Assembly: GCF_000350485.1 (NCBI RefSeq)
Contig: NZ_AORV01000015.1
Coordinates: forward strand, 62,001 to 126,000
Reading direction: 5' to 3'
Length of the DNA stretch: 64,000 bases
From: Ruminiclostridium cellobioparum subsp. termitidis CT1112
Lineage (GTDB): Bacteria; Bacillota; Clostridia; Acetivibrionales; DSM-1351
Every line of letters starts with the position of its first letter. Position 1 is the stretch's first letter. Below the pieces are notes generated by a model that made no database searches, was not told the DNA's origin, and saw only the letters and a program-made list of their open reading frames with translations. Both the position numbers and the translations under genes were made by a program. Positions 1-7,189 of this stretch are shown here, one piece after another.

Positions 1-2
1 AA

Positions 3-218
3 ATATTTAAGAAAATCTACAATTCCTTTATACAGCCAAAGTTTTATGACCCCTCTGTTATACCTGACAGGCCTCCGAGACAGCCTAAGAGGTCCATCGA
101 TATTGAAGGCCTTGTAATGCAATTTGAAAAAATGTATGACAGAGAGCTCACCCATGAAGAGAAAGGCATGATATTACTTGCGTTTAAAATGGGAAAAACA
201 GGCCAGTTCCTAAAATAA
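3..218 (+). CDS. C-terminal end of an unknown protein (cut by left edge)
   Basis: An open frame enters from the left edge and stops with TAA at 216-218, giving about 71 residues. The end is rich in charged residues and contains MYDRELTHEEKGMILLAFK, followed by GKTGQFLK. Codon use looks like that of neighbouring genes, so it is probably the true end of a gene. I do not recognise the family and cannot assign a function from the tail alone. The next gene starts about 90 bases downstream on the same strand. Confidence 0.55.
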   Translation: MFKKIYNSFIQPKFYDPSVIPDRPPRQPKRSIDIEGLVMQFEKMYDRELTHEEKGMILLAFKMGKTGQFLK

Positions 219-309
219 CTTACTTACCCATTTAAATAAGCATACATTTTTGCAATTTTACTCAACATGATTTATACTATTTAAAAGAGTTATTTATGGG
301 GGCATGCCA

Positions 310-1188
310 ATGATTGATTTACACATTCATACAACCTCCTCGGACGGCTCCGAGGAACCTGAAGAAATTCTTAAGAAAGCCGGTCAATTGGGGTTGGAGT
401 ATATCTCCATCACTGATCACGATTCTATTGGTGCGTACCAAAAGCTGAGCAGGAATAATACAAGAAATCTTTTCAAAGGCAAAATCATACCCGGCTGTGA
501 GTTCACTGCGGTACACAATGGAAAACCCATTGAAATACTGGGTTACGGTATTGATTTAGATATAATAGAAGCCGCCGGTATTGTTTCAGATGAAAAATTC
601 CTTCAAAGAGAAAACGGATATCTGAAAAAATTGATGGAAGTGTGTGAAGACCTTAATCTTACGTATAGCAAAGAGCTGTCTATAAAGGGTACGAAATATT
701 TTGCATCACAGGTGCTGCATTCAGATTTGAGAAAGTATCCCGAAAATGAAAAATATATGGGAAAAGATATCTGGGAGAATTTGAATGCCTTTTACAGGAC
801 TTGTGTCACCAATGAAAGCAGTCCTTTTTTCCTGGATCAGCTAAAAGACTGCCTATCGGCCGGGGAAACTGCAGGCCTGATCAAAGCTGCAGGCGGGAAG
901 GCATTTCTGGCTCATCCCTATGTATATTTTGAAACGGATTATAAAGAATTTCTGGACTCCATAGTAATGCTCAACGTTCTCGATGGTATAGAATGCTACC
1001 ACTCTCTCCATTCAGCCGACAGGACAAGGTATCTTCTCGAATACTGCCGTGAGCACAATTTGTACTCTTCGGGAGGAAGTGACTATCACGGCAGACTTAA
1101 ACCCACCGTTAACCTTGGAGAAAGCATCAGAGGGGTAAAAATACCTTACGATATATTGGCACCATGGCTTCCGTCAAATTTAATATAA
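310..1188 (+). CDS. PHP-domain phosphoesterase (TrpH / RNase AM-like)
   Basis: This is a 292-residue PHP-family metal-dependent phosphoesterase. The metal-binding motifs are visible in order: HIHTTSSDG near the N-terminus, ITDHDSIGAY, PGCEFTA, LAHPYVYF and GGSDYHG near the C-terminus. Relatives hydrolyse phosphate esters such as nucleoside 3',5'-bisphosphates or act as 5'-3' RNases; the substrate here cannot be read from sequence. I chose ATG 310 over ATG 304 because the GGGGG at 298-302 is correctly spaced only for 310. Its stop overlaps the stop of the convergent gene on the other strand by 9 bases (1180-1188), so no terminator separates them. Confidence 0.85.
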   Translation: MIDLHIHTTSSDGSEEPEEILKKAGQLGLEYISITDHDSIGAYQKLSRNNTRNLFKGKIIPGCEFTAVHNGKPIEILGYGIDLDIIEAAGIVSDEKFLQRENGYLKKLMEVCEDLNLTYSKELSIKGTKYFASQVLHSDLRKYPENEKYMGKDIWENLNAFYRTCVTNESSPFFLDQLKDCLSAGETAGLIKAAGGKAFLAHPYVYFETDYKEFLDSIVMLNVLDGIECYHSLHSADRTRYLLEYCREHNLYSSGGSDYHGRLKPTVNLGESIRGVKIPYDILAPWLPSNLI

Positions 1189-2343
1189 AGCGTTTAATGC
1201 TTGTTGTTCGCCTTCAACCTCCATTTGGCTTTCATCCGGTGTTTCAACAGCAAAATTCCCATTATAATTGCGGTATTCATAGGTTTCGCTTGAGCTGTAA
1301 AGATACCTTCCGAAATAATCCGAATCCAGATACTCACTGTGGGTCAGAGTTATCCTGTTTATAAGGTGATTGTTTTTATTTATACTGATTTCCAGATAAG
1401 TATCTACAGGTTCAAATTCATAATCTTCTTTATTTGCATGCAGAAATGCATTTCCTTTCAGCAGAATTGTATTGTCTTTTTTATTTTCTTGAATGGTCAG
1501 CCCGCAATACAATATGTCGGAAATTTCAAAGCTGCCTGCGTCATAATTCAGTATCCAGTACCTATACTCCTGCTCTGAAATTAATTTCTTTTCCCACCGG
1601 TCCTTAAAGAAATTCTTTGAATATATATAGTTATTATATAGATAATACTCACTGATACCGGTATCTGAACCATTCGCAGAGTCCCTTCCATTCCCCTTTA
1701 TAGTCATTATCATTTTTTCCTTATCAACCTTGCTCACTGTTGACGCTTTACCGGTCACCGGATAATCCCCGTAATCCGATATGGATTCCTTTGAGTATTC
1801 CACTTCATATCTGCCAGCCGCTTTTGATGCGGCAACAGCCTTATCAAGAACAGCTTTAACCCTGTTATAATCGCTGGACTTTTGAATATATACGCTTTTC
1901 TGTTCAGCATCCCATGCATATTTCATATCCAGCAGCTGCGCTGTGGATTTTGCAGGTATGTAATATATGTTTTTATATAAAACAGGCGCAGCATTGAGTA
2001 CTCCCGAGGACTTACCCACTGCTGCTCTGGTGCTGTCAACCGTCATTTTGATCTGTTTTTTGCCGGTATTGATTATCAGGTTCTTTTGGTTTTTGTCCAG
2101 TTGGATGTGCTTGTTGTCATTGGGAATCCCCAGCTTGACCAGCAGTTCTTTACCGTTTAACAATATCTGACCGTTGACAGCAATCGGATTGCTGCTGAAC
2201 CTGACCCGCTGCCCGCCGACAAACACTTTAACATTTGCACTTTCCGCAATGTTGACGGCAGCATATGAATAACTGTTAACACCCAGGCAAATTAACAATG
2301 CCGACAATAATCCCGCTATAATTTTCTTCATGCATTTCTTCAT
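1180..2343 (-). CDS. Secreted protein with copper-amine-oxidase-like stalk domain
   Basis: The product has 387 residues and a signal peptide (KKIIAGLLSALLICLG, cleavage likely after YSYAA). Residues about 35-155 resemble the copper amine oxidase N-terminal 'stalk' domain common in secreted Firmicutes proteins (VNGQILLNGKELLVKLG; IYYIPAKSTAQLLDMKY). The rest (about 160-380) is a beta-rich region similar in style to DUF6612-like lipoproteins, although no lipobox is present. AAGGGG lies six bases before ATG 2343. It is probably an exported wall- or surface-associated protein of unknown role. A candidate promoter lies at 2422-2451. Confidence 0.7.
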   Translation of the reverse strand: MKKCMKKIIAGLLSALLICLGVNSYSYAAVNIAESANVKVFVGGQRVRFSSNPIAVNGQILLNGKELLVKLGIPNDNKHIQLDKNQKNLIINTGKKQIKMTVDSTRAAVGKSSGVLNAAPVLYKNIYYIPAKSTAQLLDMKYAWDAEQKSVYIQKSSDYNRVKAVLDKAVAASKAAGRYEVEYSKESISDYGDYPVTGKASTVSKVDKEKMIMTIKGNGRDSANGSDTGISEYYLYNNYIYSKNFFKDRWEKKLISEQEYRYWILNYDAGSFEISDILYCGLTIQENKKDNTILLKGNAFLHANKEDYEFEPVDTYLEISINKNNHLINRITLTHSEYLDSDYFGRYLYSSSETYEYRNYNGNFAVETPDESQMEVEGEQQALNALY

Positions 2344-2421
2344 AAAATTCCCCTTAATTTCTTACCTGCACCCGTTTTTGTGCCCTGTAATTTTTGGATT
2401 TATAAAGTTTCCGGTGTGTTA

Positions 2422-2451
2422 ATTATAGCATTATTTGCCTGGAAAAGCCAA
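2422..2451 (-). promoter_or_regulatory. Candidate sigma-A promoter of the stalk-domain gene
   Basis: Read on the minus strand, TTGGCT (2446-2451), an 18-base spacer and a perfect TATAAT (2422-2427) lie about 80 bases upstream of ATG 2343. The -10 match is exact and the -35 matches four of six positions. No other feature was seen between 2344 and 2530. Confidence 0.45.
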
Positions 2452-2530
2452 AGGTTCGAAGTGTCACATAGTTAATTTAACGCGTTATGCCAGTTGGTTG
2501 ATAAATATGCCCGTTAAAAATTGCCTGTTT

Positions 2531-2772
2531 ATACCGGCACTTCCATACTAACTTCAAGCAATGGATTGCACACAAAGTGCTTACTTGAAATAGTACGGTT
2601 CACAACAAGTATTTTATTGCCGTCGCAGCGACTCGACCATCCGTGTCTCGCGTGCTGCTCAAAGTGACATCCTATCACTTTGCCGGCTAAAACACTTGTT
2701 TTTCACCTACAAATTTCAGCAAGCACTTTTATCATGCTGTCCATTGCTTGAAGTTGTACTCGCGTACCGATA
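2531..2772 (-). repeat. Long palindromic intergenic repeat, copy 1 (full length)
   Basis: This is an imperfect palindrome of about 240 bases. The arm AACTTCAAGCAATGGA (2550-2565) pairs perfectly over 16 bases with 2740-2755. Further in, AAAGTGCTT-type and ACAAGT-type segments continue the stem. The centre carries two small hairpins: GCAGC...GCTGC at about 2625-2658, and CAAAGTGA/TCACTTTG at 2660-2667/2675-2682. It begins about 80 bases after the GRE stop codon. It matches copies at 6886-7122 and 29076-29243 and a worn copy at 49345-49443. No open frame or transposase lies inside. Confidence 0.85.
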
Positions 2773-2854
2773 TAATCATATAAGAATTTAACTATGAGGC
2801 TGAGATGATTTAACCGGCACAACGAGTTAATTTAATGTATCGTGTCAACTTCTT

Positions 2855-5098
2855 TTAGTAGGTGTTTCTGCTGAATACTTCCCTCTGAACATCCTTGGGC
2901 AAATCAACAAATCTTGCGCTGAAGCCTCCGACCCTGACAAACAGGTCCTTGTATTTTTCAGGCTCTTCCATGGCTCTTTCCAGATCGGCCTTGTTAATAA
3001 CCGTAATCATTGCCTGGTTTCCGCCTTTTTTGAAATATGTTTTGAGAAGAACCTCGAACTGTTCTCTGTTTCTTTCAAACATATCCTTCCCGAACCTCAT
3101 GTTGTGAACTGCTCCTGCATGAATTCCGTGGTCAGGCTTGGTAATTGAGTTTATCATTGCTGTTACGCCTTTTTTGTCATTTCCCCCTGCAGGAGTATTG
3201 GCATTTGCCATGGCCCCGCCGGCTCTCCGTCCGTCGGCTGAGGCTCCGCCCCATCTGCCGAGAGTTGTATTCATTCCGTTATTGATAATTACGGCAAGAT
3301 AGGAGTGCAGATTTGTCCTGTTTTTCTGATCCCTGATTGTGTTGCAGACGAAATTGTGCACTCTTACCAGCATTTCATCGGCTTTGGCATCATCGTTTCC
3401 GAATTTCGGGCAGTCAACCATCATTTTATGTTCTTTCTCATACCCGTAGAAATTATTGTCCAGTACTTCCAGAAGCTTCTCCGGAGTCAGAACCTTTTTG
3501 TCATAGACCAGTTCCCTTATTGAGGTGAGGCTGTCGGCAGTATTCACATTTCCGTAAGTTTCAAGGGTCCCTCCAAGGTATCTGATTCCACCCGAGAATA
3601 TGCCCTTTCCTTTTTCCATACAATCGTCATAAAGCATGCTCATATAAAGATAGGATGCACTGGCGCCAAGGACCCTGTACTCCAATTCCTCGTGATCGGC
3701 CAAAACCTCTATAAAATATGTCACCTGCTTTTTATATGCCTCAAACAGCTGGTCAAAGGTTTTGAATTCTTTCAGTTCTCCGGTTCTCAGTCCCGATTCA
3801 AAGCCTGTGACAGGGTCCATACCATTGTGCAGCGCTACCTCGAGGGCTTTCAGAAGATTTATGGAGCCGCTGGGAGTACCGTAACTGCGGTGATTCAGAA
3901 CATATTCCCCGCAGCCGAAAGGAACATAGTGTTCGGCCTCCTCAACAGGTACCTCAAAAGCCCTGCTCACTGCCGGAATGTTGACGTCATCATTGTACAG
4001 CAGGGGGAAGGTACAGCCGCTTCCTATAACGTCAATGGCCTTTTCCATAACCTTGGGATTCATTCCTTCATAAAAGCGGAGTGTCAGCTGCGGCAGTATG
4101 TTATTTATTCTCCTTGAGGCTTCCATGGCAAGAACCGCAAACCTGTCGGCATTTTCTTCATTCGGTCTTCCCTTCCCTCCAAGGATTACTCTGCCGTCAA
4201 CATCGACTATGAGATCTCCGATCAGTCTCCATATGGACATTACCATCTTCAGGGCCTCATCCTCCTTTATTCTTCCGCTGTCAATATCCCTGGCGCAGAA
4301 GTCACCCAGGTAAACATCCATCCGCCCGAATTCCAGTGAACCGCATACTGTTGAGTAGAGCCAGGCCAGCTGAATTGCCTCTCTGAAAGAATCAGGCTTG
4401 TCTTTTGATATATTCTCCAGCACATCTGCCATTATCTTTAATTCAGTCTTTCGTGAACTGTCATCCGTCGCATGGGCCATTTCGAAAGCCTGTGCCTTGT
4501 AAAATCTGCATATTTCAATAAAATGCTCCAGAACCAACAGCATGCCCTCATACAGCTTGACATTTCCGCCCCCGGCAGCCGCCTTATCCCTGTATTCCCC
4601 AGCCTCGGCAATAAGCCCCGGTATACCAAGCCTCATAAGCTTTTCATAATCGATATAAACACCCGCCATCCTGTAAAGAGGTGTTGCTATTTCAGGCTCA
4701 TACAGGAAAGGAAACTCTGCAATCTTCTCCTTGCAAAGCACCTTGTTCATATCCTCTGTAAAGGCAGCTTCTATCTTTCTTGTGGTAGTCTCCTTTCTCC
4801 AGAAAAGCAGCATATCCATTATTTTCTCTCTTTGTCCAGGAGTGATATTTCCTTTTTCAATAGCATCGACAATTGCAAATTCATTACAGAAATATCCAAA
4901 GCCTCCGAATTGCGGACTGAAACCCAGTGTTCCGTACTTCACCCTTCCTGCAAACAGGTCATTTTCTTTGATTTCGGTCAGTATTGCAGGAAACTGGGCT
5001 TTTATGCACATGGCTTCGCGTATTGATATATCGTCGTTTTTATACTTCCTGTAAGTTTCTGTAAAATTGATTTCCATAGAAAAATCAGATTTAGCCAT
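2855..5098 (-). CDS. Glycyl radical enzyme of the pyruvate formate-lyase superfamily
   Basis: This is a 747-residue glycyl radical enzyme, an oxygen-sensitive cytoplasmic catalyst activated by a radical-SAM partner. The thiyl cysteine is Cys396 in the motif PFGCGEY, and the glycyl radical loop near the end is RVGGFSARF, with the radical glycine at about residue 725. The Cys-x-Glu pattern resembles dehydratase/lyase GREs (GCVE) more than true pyruvate formate-lyase, which has Cys-Cys, so the substrate is unknown. ATG 5098 follows GGAGG with an eight-base spacer; an upstream ATG at 5113 overlaps that Shine-Dalgarno and is not the start. A divergent AraC gene probably controls it. A likely activase is at 10000-10926. 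Confidence 0.85.
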   Translation of the reverse strand: MAKSDFSMEINFTETYRKYKNDDISIREAMCIKAQFPAILTEIKENDLFAGRVKYGTLGFSPQFGGFGYFCNEFAIVDAIEKGNITPGQREKIMDMLLFWRKETTTRKIEAAFTEDMNKVLCKEKIAEFPFLYEPEIATPLYRMAGVYIDYEKLMRLGIPGLIAEAGEYRDKAAAGGGNVKLYEGMLLVLEHFIEICRFYKAQAFEMAHATDDSSRKTELKIMADVLENISKDKPDSFREAIQLAWLYSTVCGSLEFGRMDVYLGDFCARDIDSGRIKEDEALKMVMSIWRLIGDLIVDVDGRVILGGKGRPNEENADRFAVLAMEASRRINNILPQLTLRFYEGMNPKVMEKAIDVIGSGCTFPLLYNDDVNIPAVSRAFEVPVEEAEHYVPFGCGEYVLNHRSYGTPSGSINLLKALEVALHNGMDPVTGFESGLRTGELKEFKTFDQLFEAYKKQVTYFIEVLADHEELEYRVLGASASYLYMSMLYDDCMEKGKGIFSGGIRYLGGTLETYGNVNTADSLTSIRELVYDKKVLTPEKLLEVLDNNFYGYEKEHKMMVDCPKFGNDDAKADEMLVRVHNFVCNTIRDQKNRTNLHSYLAVIINNGMNTTLGRWGGASADGRRAGGAMANANTPAGGNDKKGVTAMINSITKPDHGIHAGAVHNMRFGKDMFERNREQFEVLLKTYFKKGGNQAMITVINKADLERAMEEPEKYKDLFVRVGGFSARFVDLPKDVQREVFSRNTY

Positions 5099-5172
5099 AT
5101 TGATTACCTCCATTTTTTAAAATTGTCTTATGATACTTTAATATTAATGCTTTACGGCATTTTCTTCTTGTA

Positions 5173-5201
5173 TTGATTTGATAAATACTTTGTGCTATAT
5201 T
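5173..5201 (+). promoter_or_regulatory. Promoter of the AraC-type regulator
   Basis: TTGATT (5173-5178), a 17-base spacer and TATATT (5196-5201) form a good sigma-A promoter about 28 bases before ATG 5230. The same 130-base gap must also hold the leftward promoter of the GRE gene. An AATGC/GCATT inverted repeat at about 5146-5161 is a possible operator. Confidence 0.55.
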
Positions 5202-5229
5202 GACTATAAGAACATTAAGGAGAATAAAT

Positions 5230-6096
5230 ATGCCGGTACAGAAATTAAGTTTAAGTGATTATTTACGATCAGGGATGGAGTCAAGCGGAAGCTTTTTTAC
5301 CTCTACAAAATTTATATCTACCGAGCATTATCATGATTTTTTTGAATTCTGTTTTATAACAGAAGGAAAAATATATCATTCCTTTAACGGAAACAGGGAA
5401 ATCCTGCAGCAGGGAAACCTGATATTTATCAGACCTGAAGATATCCACTCCTTTGAAGTAATTGACAGTGAATATTTTCAGTTTATAAACCTGGCGGTTT
5501 CACCTGAAACAATTTATGACATGTTTAAATATTTGGGAAACGGTTTTAAACCTGAGCGGTTTATAAAAGCACCAAATCCCATAAAGACTGAAATCCCCAA
5601 GTCGGAAACAGAATCCCTCAAATCAAAGTTTGAGCATTTTATTCTTATGCCCCGTTATGATGAAGGAAAAATCAATTCCGATCTGAGAGCCGTTCTGGTA
5701 GAAGTTTTTACTCATTACTTCCCCATGAAATTGTGGGAGAACAAGACCTCGGTGCCCATATGGCTGGACTGGCTTTATAAGGAAATGCAAAAAAAGGAAA
5801 ACTTTGTGGGCGGTATAGCCGTAATGCAGAAAATCGCCTGCAAATCACCCGAGCACCTCTGCCGGGAATTTAAAAAGCATTTTAACAAAACCCCTACGGA
5901 GTTTATTAATGATACAAGATTGAATTATGCCAGAAATCTGCTTGTTTTCAGTGACGAGAAGATCATTGATATCGCTTATTCTTCAGGTTTTCAGAATTTA
6001 AGCCACTTTTGCCATGAGTTTAAAAGGAAGTTTTTGATACCCCCTACGTCATACAGGAAACTCTACCAGAAAGTTATCGGAACCGAGCAGGCATAA
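5230..6096 (+). CDS. AraC-family regulator with cupin sensor domain
   Basis: This is a 288-residue one-component regulator. The N-terminal half is an AraC-type cupin (HYHDFFEFCFITEGKIYH, then IFIRPEDIHSF). The C-terminal 100 residues carry two helix-turn-helix units (IDIAYSSGFQNLSHFCHEFK). AAGGAG sits before ATG 5230; a frame extending to 5200 would include this ribosome binding site and is rejected. It is divergent from the GRE gene and most likely controls it in response to a sugar or related small molecule. It ends in a bidirectional terminator shared with the next gene. Confidence 0.88.
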   Translation: MPVQKLSLSDYLRSGMESSGSFFTSTKFISTEHYHDFFEFCFITEGKIYHSFNGNREILQQGNLIFIRPEDIHSFEVIDSEYFQFINLAVSPETIYDMFKYLGNGFKPERFIKAPNPIKTEIPKSETESLKSKFEHFILMPRYDEGKINSDLRAVLVEVFTHYFPMKLWENKTSVPIWLDWLYKEMQKKENFVGGIAVMQKIACKSPEHLCREFKKHFNKTPTEFINDTRLNYARNLLVFSDEKIIDIAYSSGFQNLSHFCHEFKRKFLIPPTSYRKLYQKVIGTEQA

Positions 6097-6097
6097 A

Positions 6098-6137
6098 AAG
6101 TCCCGGAACCGGTATTTTTGAATACCGTCCGGGACTT
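6098..6137. terminator. Bidirectional terminator
   Basis: A hairpin with arms AAGTCCCGGA-ACCGGTATT and AATACCG-TCCGGGACTT lies directly between the convergent araC-type and bcp genes. A-rich and T-rich flanks fit intrinsic termination in either direction. Confidence 0.8.
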
Positions 6138-6145
6138 GATTCCTA

Positions 6146-6607
6146 TCAGCTCTTTCTCAACAGCTCCAGTACTTCTTCGGCATGCCCCTCGGGAGATACC
6201 TTTGGAAATACCTTTTGGATCACCATTTCTTCATCAATTATAAAGGTAGACCTTATAATACCCATATAGGTTTTTCCGTACATTTTCTTTTCTCCCCAGG
6301 CCCCGTAGGCTTCGGATATTTTGTGATCTTCGTCACTCAGGAGATAAAAAGGAAGGTTGTATTTATTCCTGAATTTATCATGGGATTTTTCACCATCCGG
6401 GCTGATTCCCACAACTACCGCACCTGCCTCGAGAATATAATCATAGACATCTCTGAAGCCGCAGGCTTCTTTGGTACAACCTGGAGTATCATCCTTGGGA
6501 TAGAAATATAAAACGATCTTTTTGCCTTTGAAATCAGAGAGACTGACTTCTTTATGTTCAGCTGTTTTCAGCACAAAATCCACAGCTCTTTCTCCTGCTT
6601 TGAGCAT
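6146..6607 (-). CDS. bcp: Thioredoxin-dependent peroxiredoxin, Bcp/PrxQ type
   Basis: This 153-residue AhpC/TSA-fold peroxidase reduces hydroperoxides with thioredoxin-supplied electrons in the cytoplasm. The peroxidatic cysteine lies in [12 protein letters not shown], with the PrxQ-type second cysteine five residues later. [11 protein letters not shown] and STFIIDEE are typical of the family. ATG 6607 has GGAGG nine bases upstream; ATG 6613 is too close to it. Longer frames to 6712 lack a ribosome binding site. An oxygen-defence gene next to a GRE gene is sensible for a strict anaerobe, but the pairing may be chance. Confidence 0.88.
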   Translation of the reverse strand: MLKAGERAVDFVLKTAEHKEVSLSDFKGKKIVLYFYPKDDTPGCTKEACGFRDVYDYILEAGAVVVGISPDGEKSHDKFRNKYNLPFYLLSDEDHKISEAYGAWGEKKMYGKTYMGIIRSTFIIDEEMVIQKVFPKVSPEGHAEEVLELLRKS

Positions 6608-6720
6608 TTGCATACACCTCCGCCAAATAATTTTCTTTTCATTTCTATTGAATATATGTACCACCCATAAGCAACAGTAAACAAAATGTGGACATTCAAT
6701 AATTTCAGACAAAGATTTTT

Positions 6721-6867
6721 ATAAATGAAATTAAGACTGTAAACAATCAAGTTATCAGAATTGAAAATGATTTAAAGCCCAAAGTTGAAACAGCTCTTGA
6801 AGGGTACAAAATCATTTATGAAAAGCTGGACTCTCTGGACAAAAAAGTTGAAATTATCACAATTTAA
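6721..6867 (+). pseudogene. 3' remnant of a coiled-coil protein gene
   Basis: A 48-codon open frame ends at TAA 6865-6867. It has a regular charged helical pattern (IRIENDLKPKVETALEGYK, then KLDSLDKKVE). No start codon or ribosome binding site precedes it and a stop lies a few codons upstream. I recall this type of tail from small clostridial coiled-coil proteins. It is read as the end of a lost gene, on the opposite strand to its neighbours and just beside palindromic repeat copy 2. Confidence 0.5.
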
Positions 6868-6885
6868 ATACATGTAAAACATTTA

Positions 6886-7122
6886 ATAGTGCTCCCGTAC
6901 TAACATCAAAAAATGGATAGCTCACAAAGTACATGCTTGAAATTTATACGGCTCATCACAAGTATTTTTGCCGTCGCAGAACACTCAACATCCTGTTTCG
7001 GGGTTCTGCTCAAATCGGCGTCCTGCCGATTTGCCAGCAAAAACACTTGCGTTTCGCCTGTAATTTCAGGCATGTACTTTTAACAGAGCTTTCTATTTTT
7101 TGAAGTTGCACTCGCGCACTAT
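6886..7122 (-). repeat. Long palindromic intergenic repeat, copy 2 (full length)
   Basis: This 237-base copy is bounded by ATAGTGC (6886-6892) and its complement GCACTAT (7116-7122). The two arms are about three-quarters identical when one is inverted, for example AAAGTACATGCTTGAAAT on the left and AAAGTACATGCCTGAAAT on the right. The centre has hairpin a (GCAGAAC 6976-6982 / GTTCTGC 7003-7009) and hairpin b (CAAATCGGC 7011-7019 / GCCGATTTG 7025-7033). It starts 67 bases after the GH94 stop codon. No clear target-site duplication flanks it. Confidence 0.88.
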
Positions 7123-7189
7123 GATGAATTGTAATACATGTAATGCAATTGTCGTTCTGCAACGGCTCTTTTGCTTTACATATGCTTTT

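Noticed and set aside
3692-5054. Long open frames antisense to the GRE gene
   Set aside because: They mirror codon bias of the minus-strand gene, lack ribosome sites and show no family motifs. The same applies to antisense frames across the other large genes.
2855-5098. Calling the GRE pflB (pyruvate formate-lyase)
   Set aside because: The active site has a single Cys in FGCGEY instead of the Cys-Cys pair of PFL, and the likely activase has extra cluster motifs.
2531-7122. Palindromic repeats as insertion sequence or CRISPR
   Set aside because: No transposase frame, no consistent target duplication, and no regular short repeats with unique spacers.
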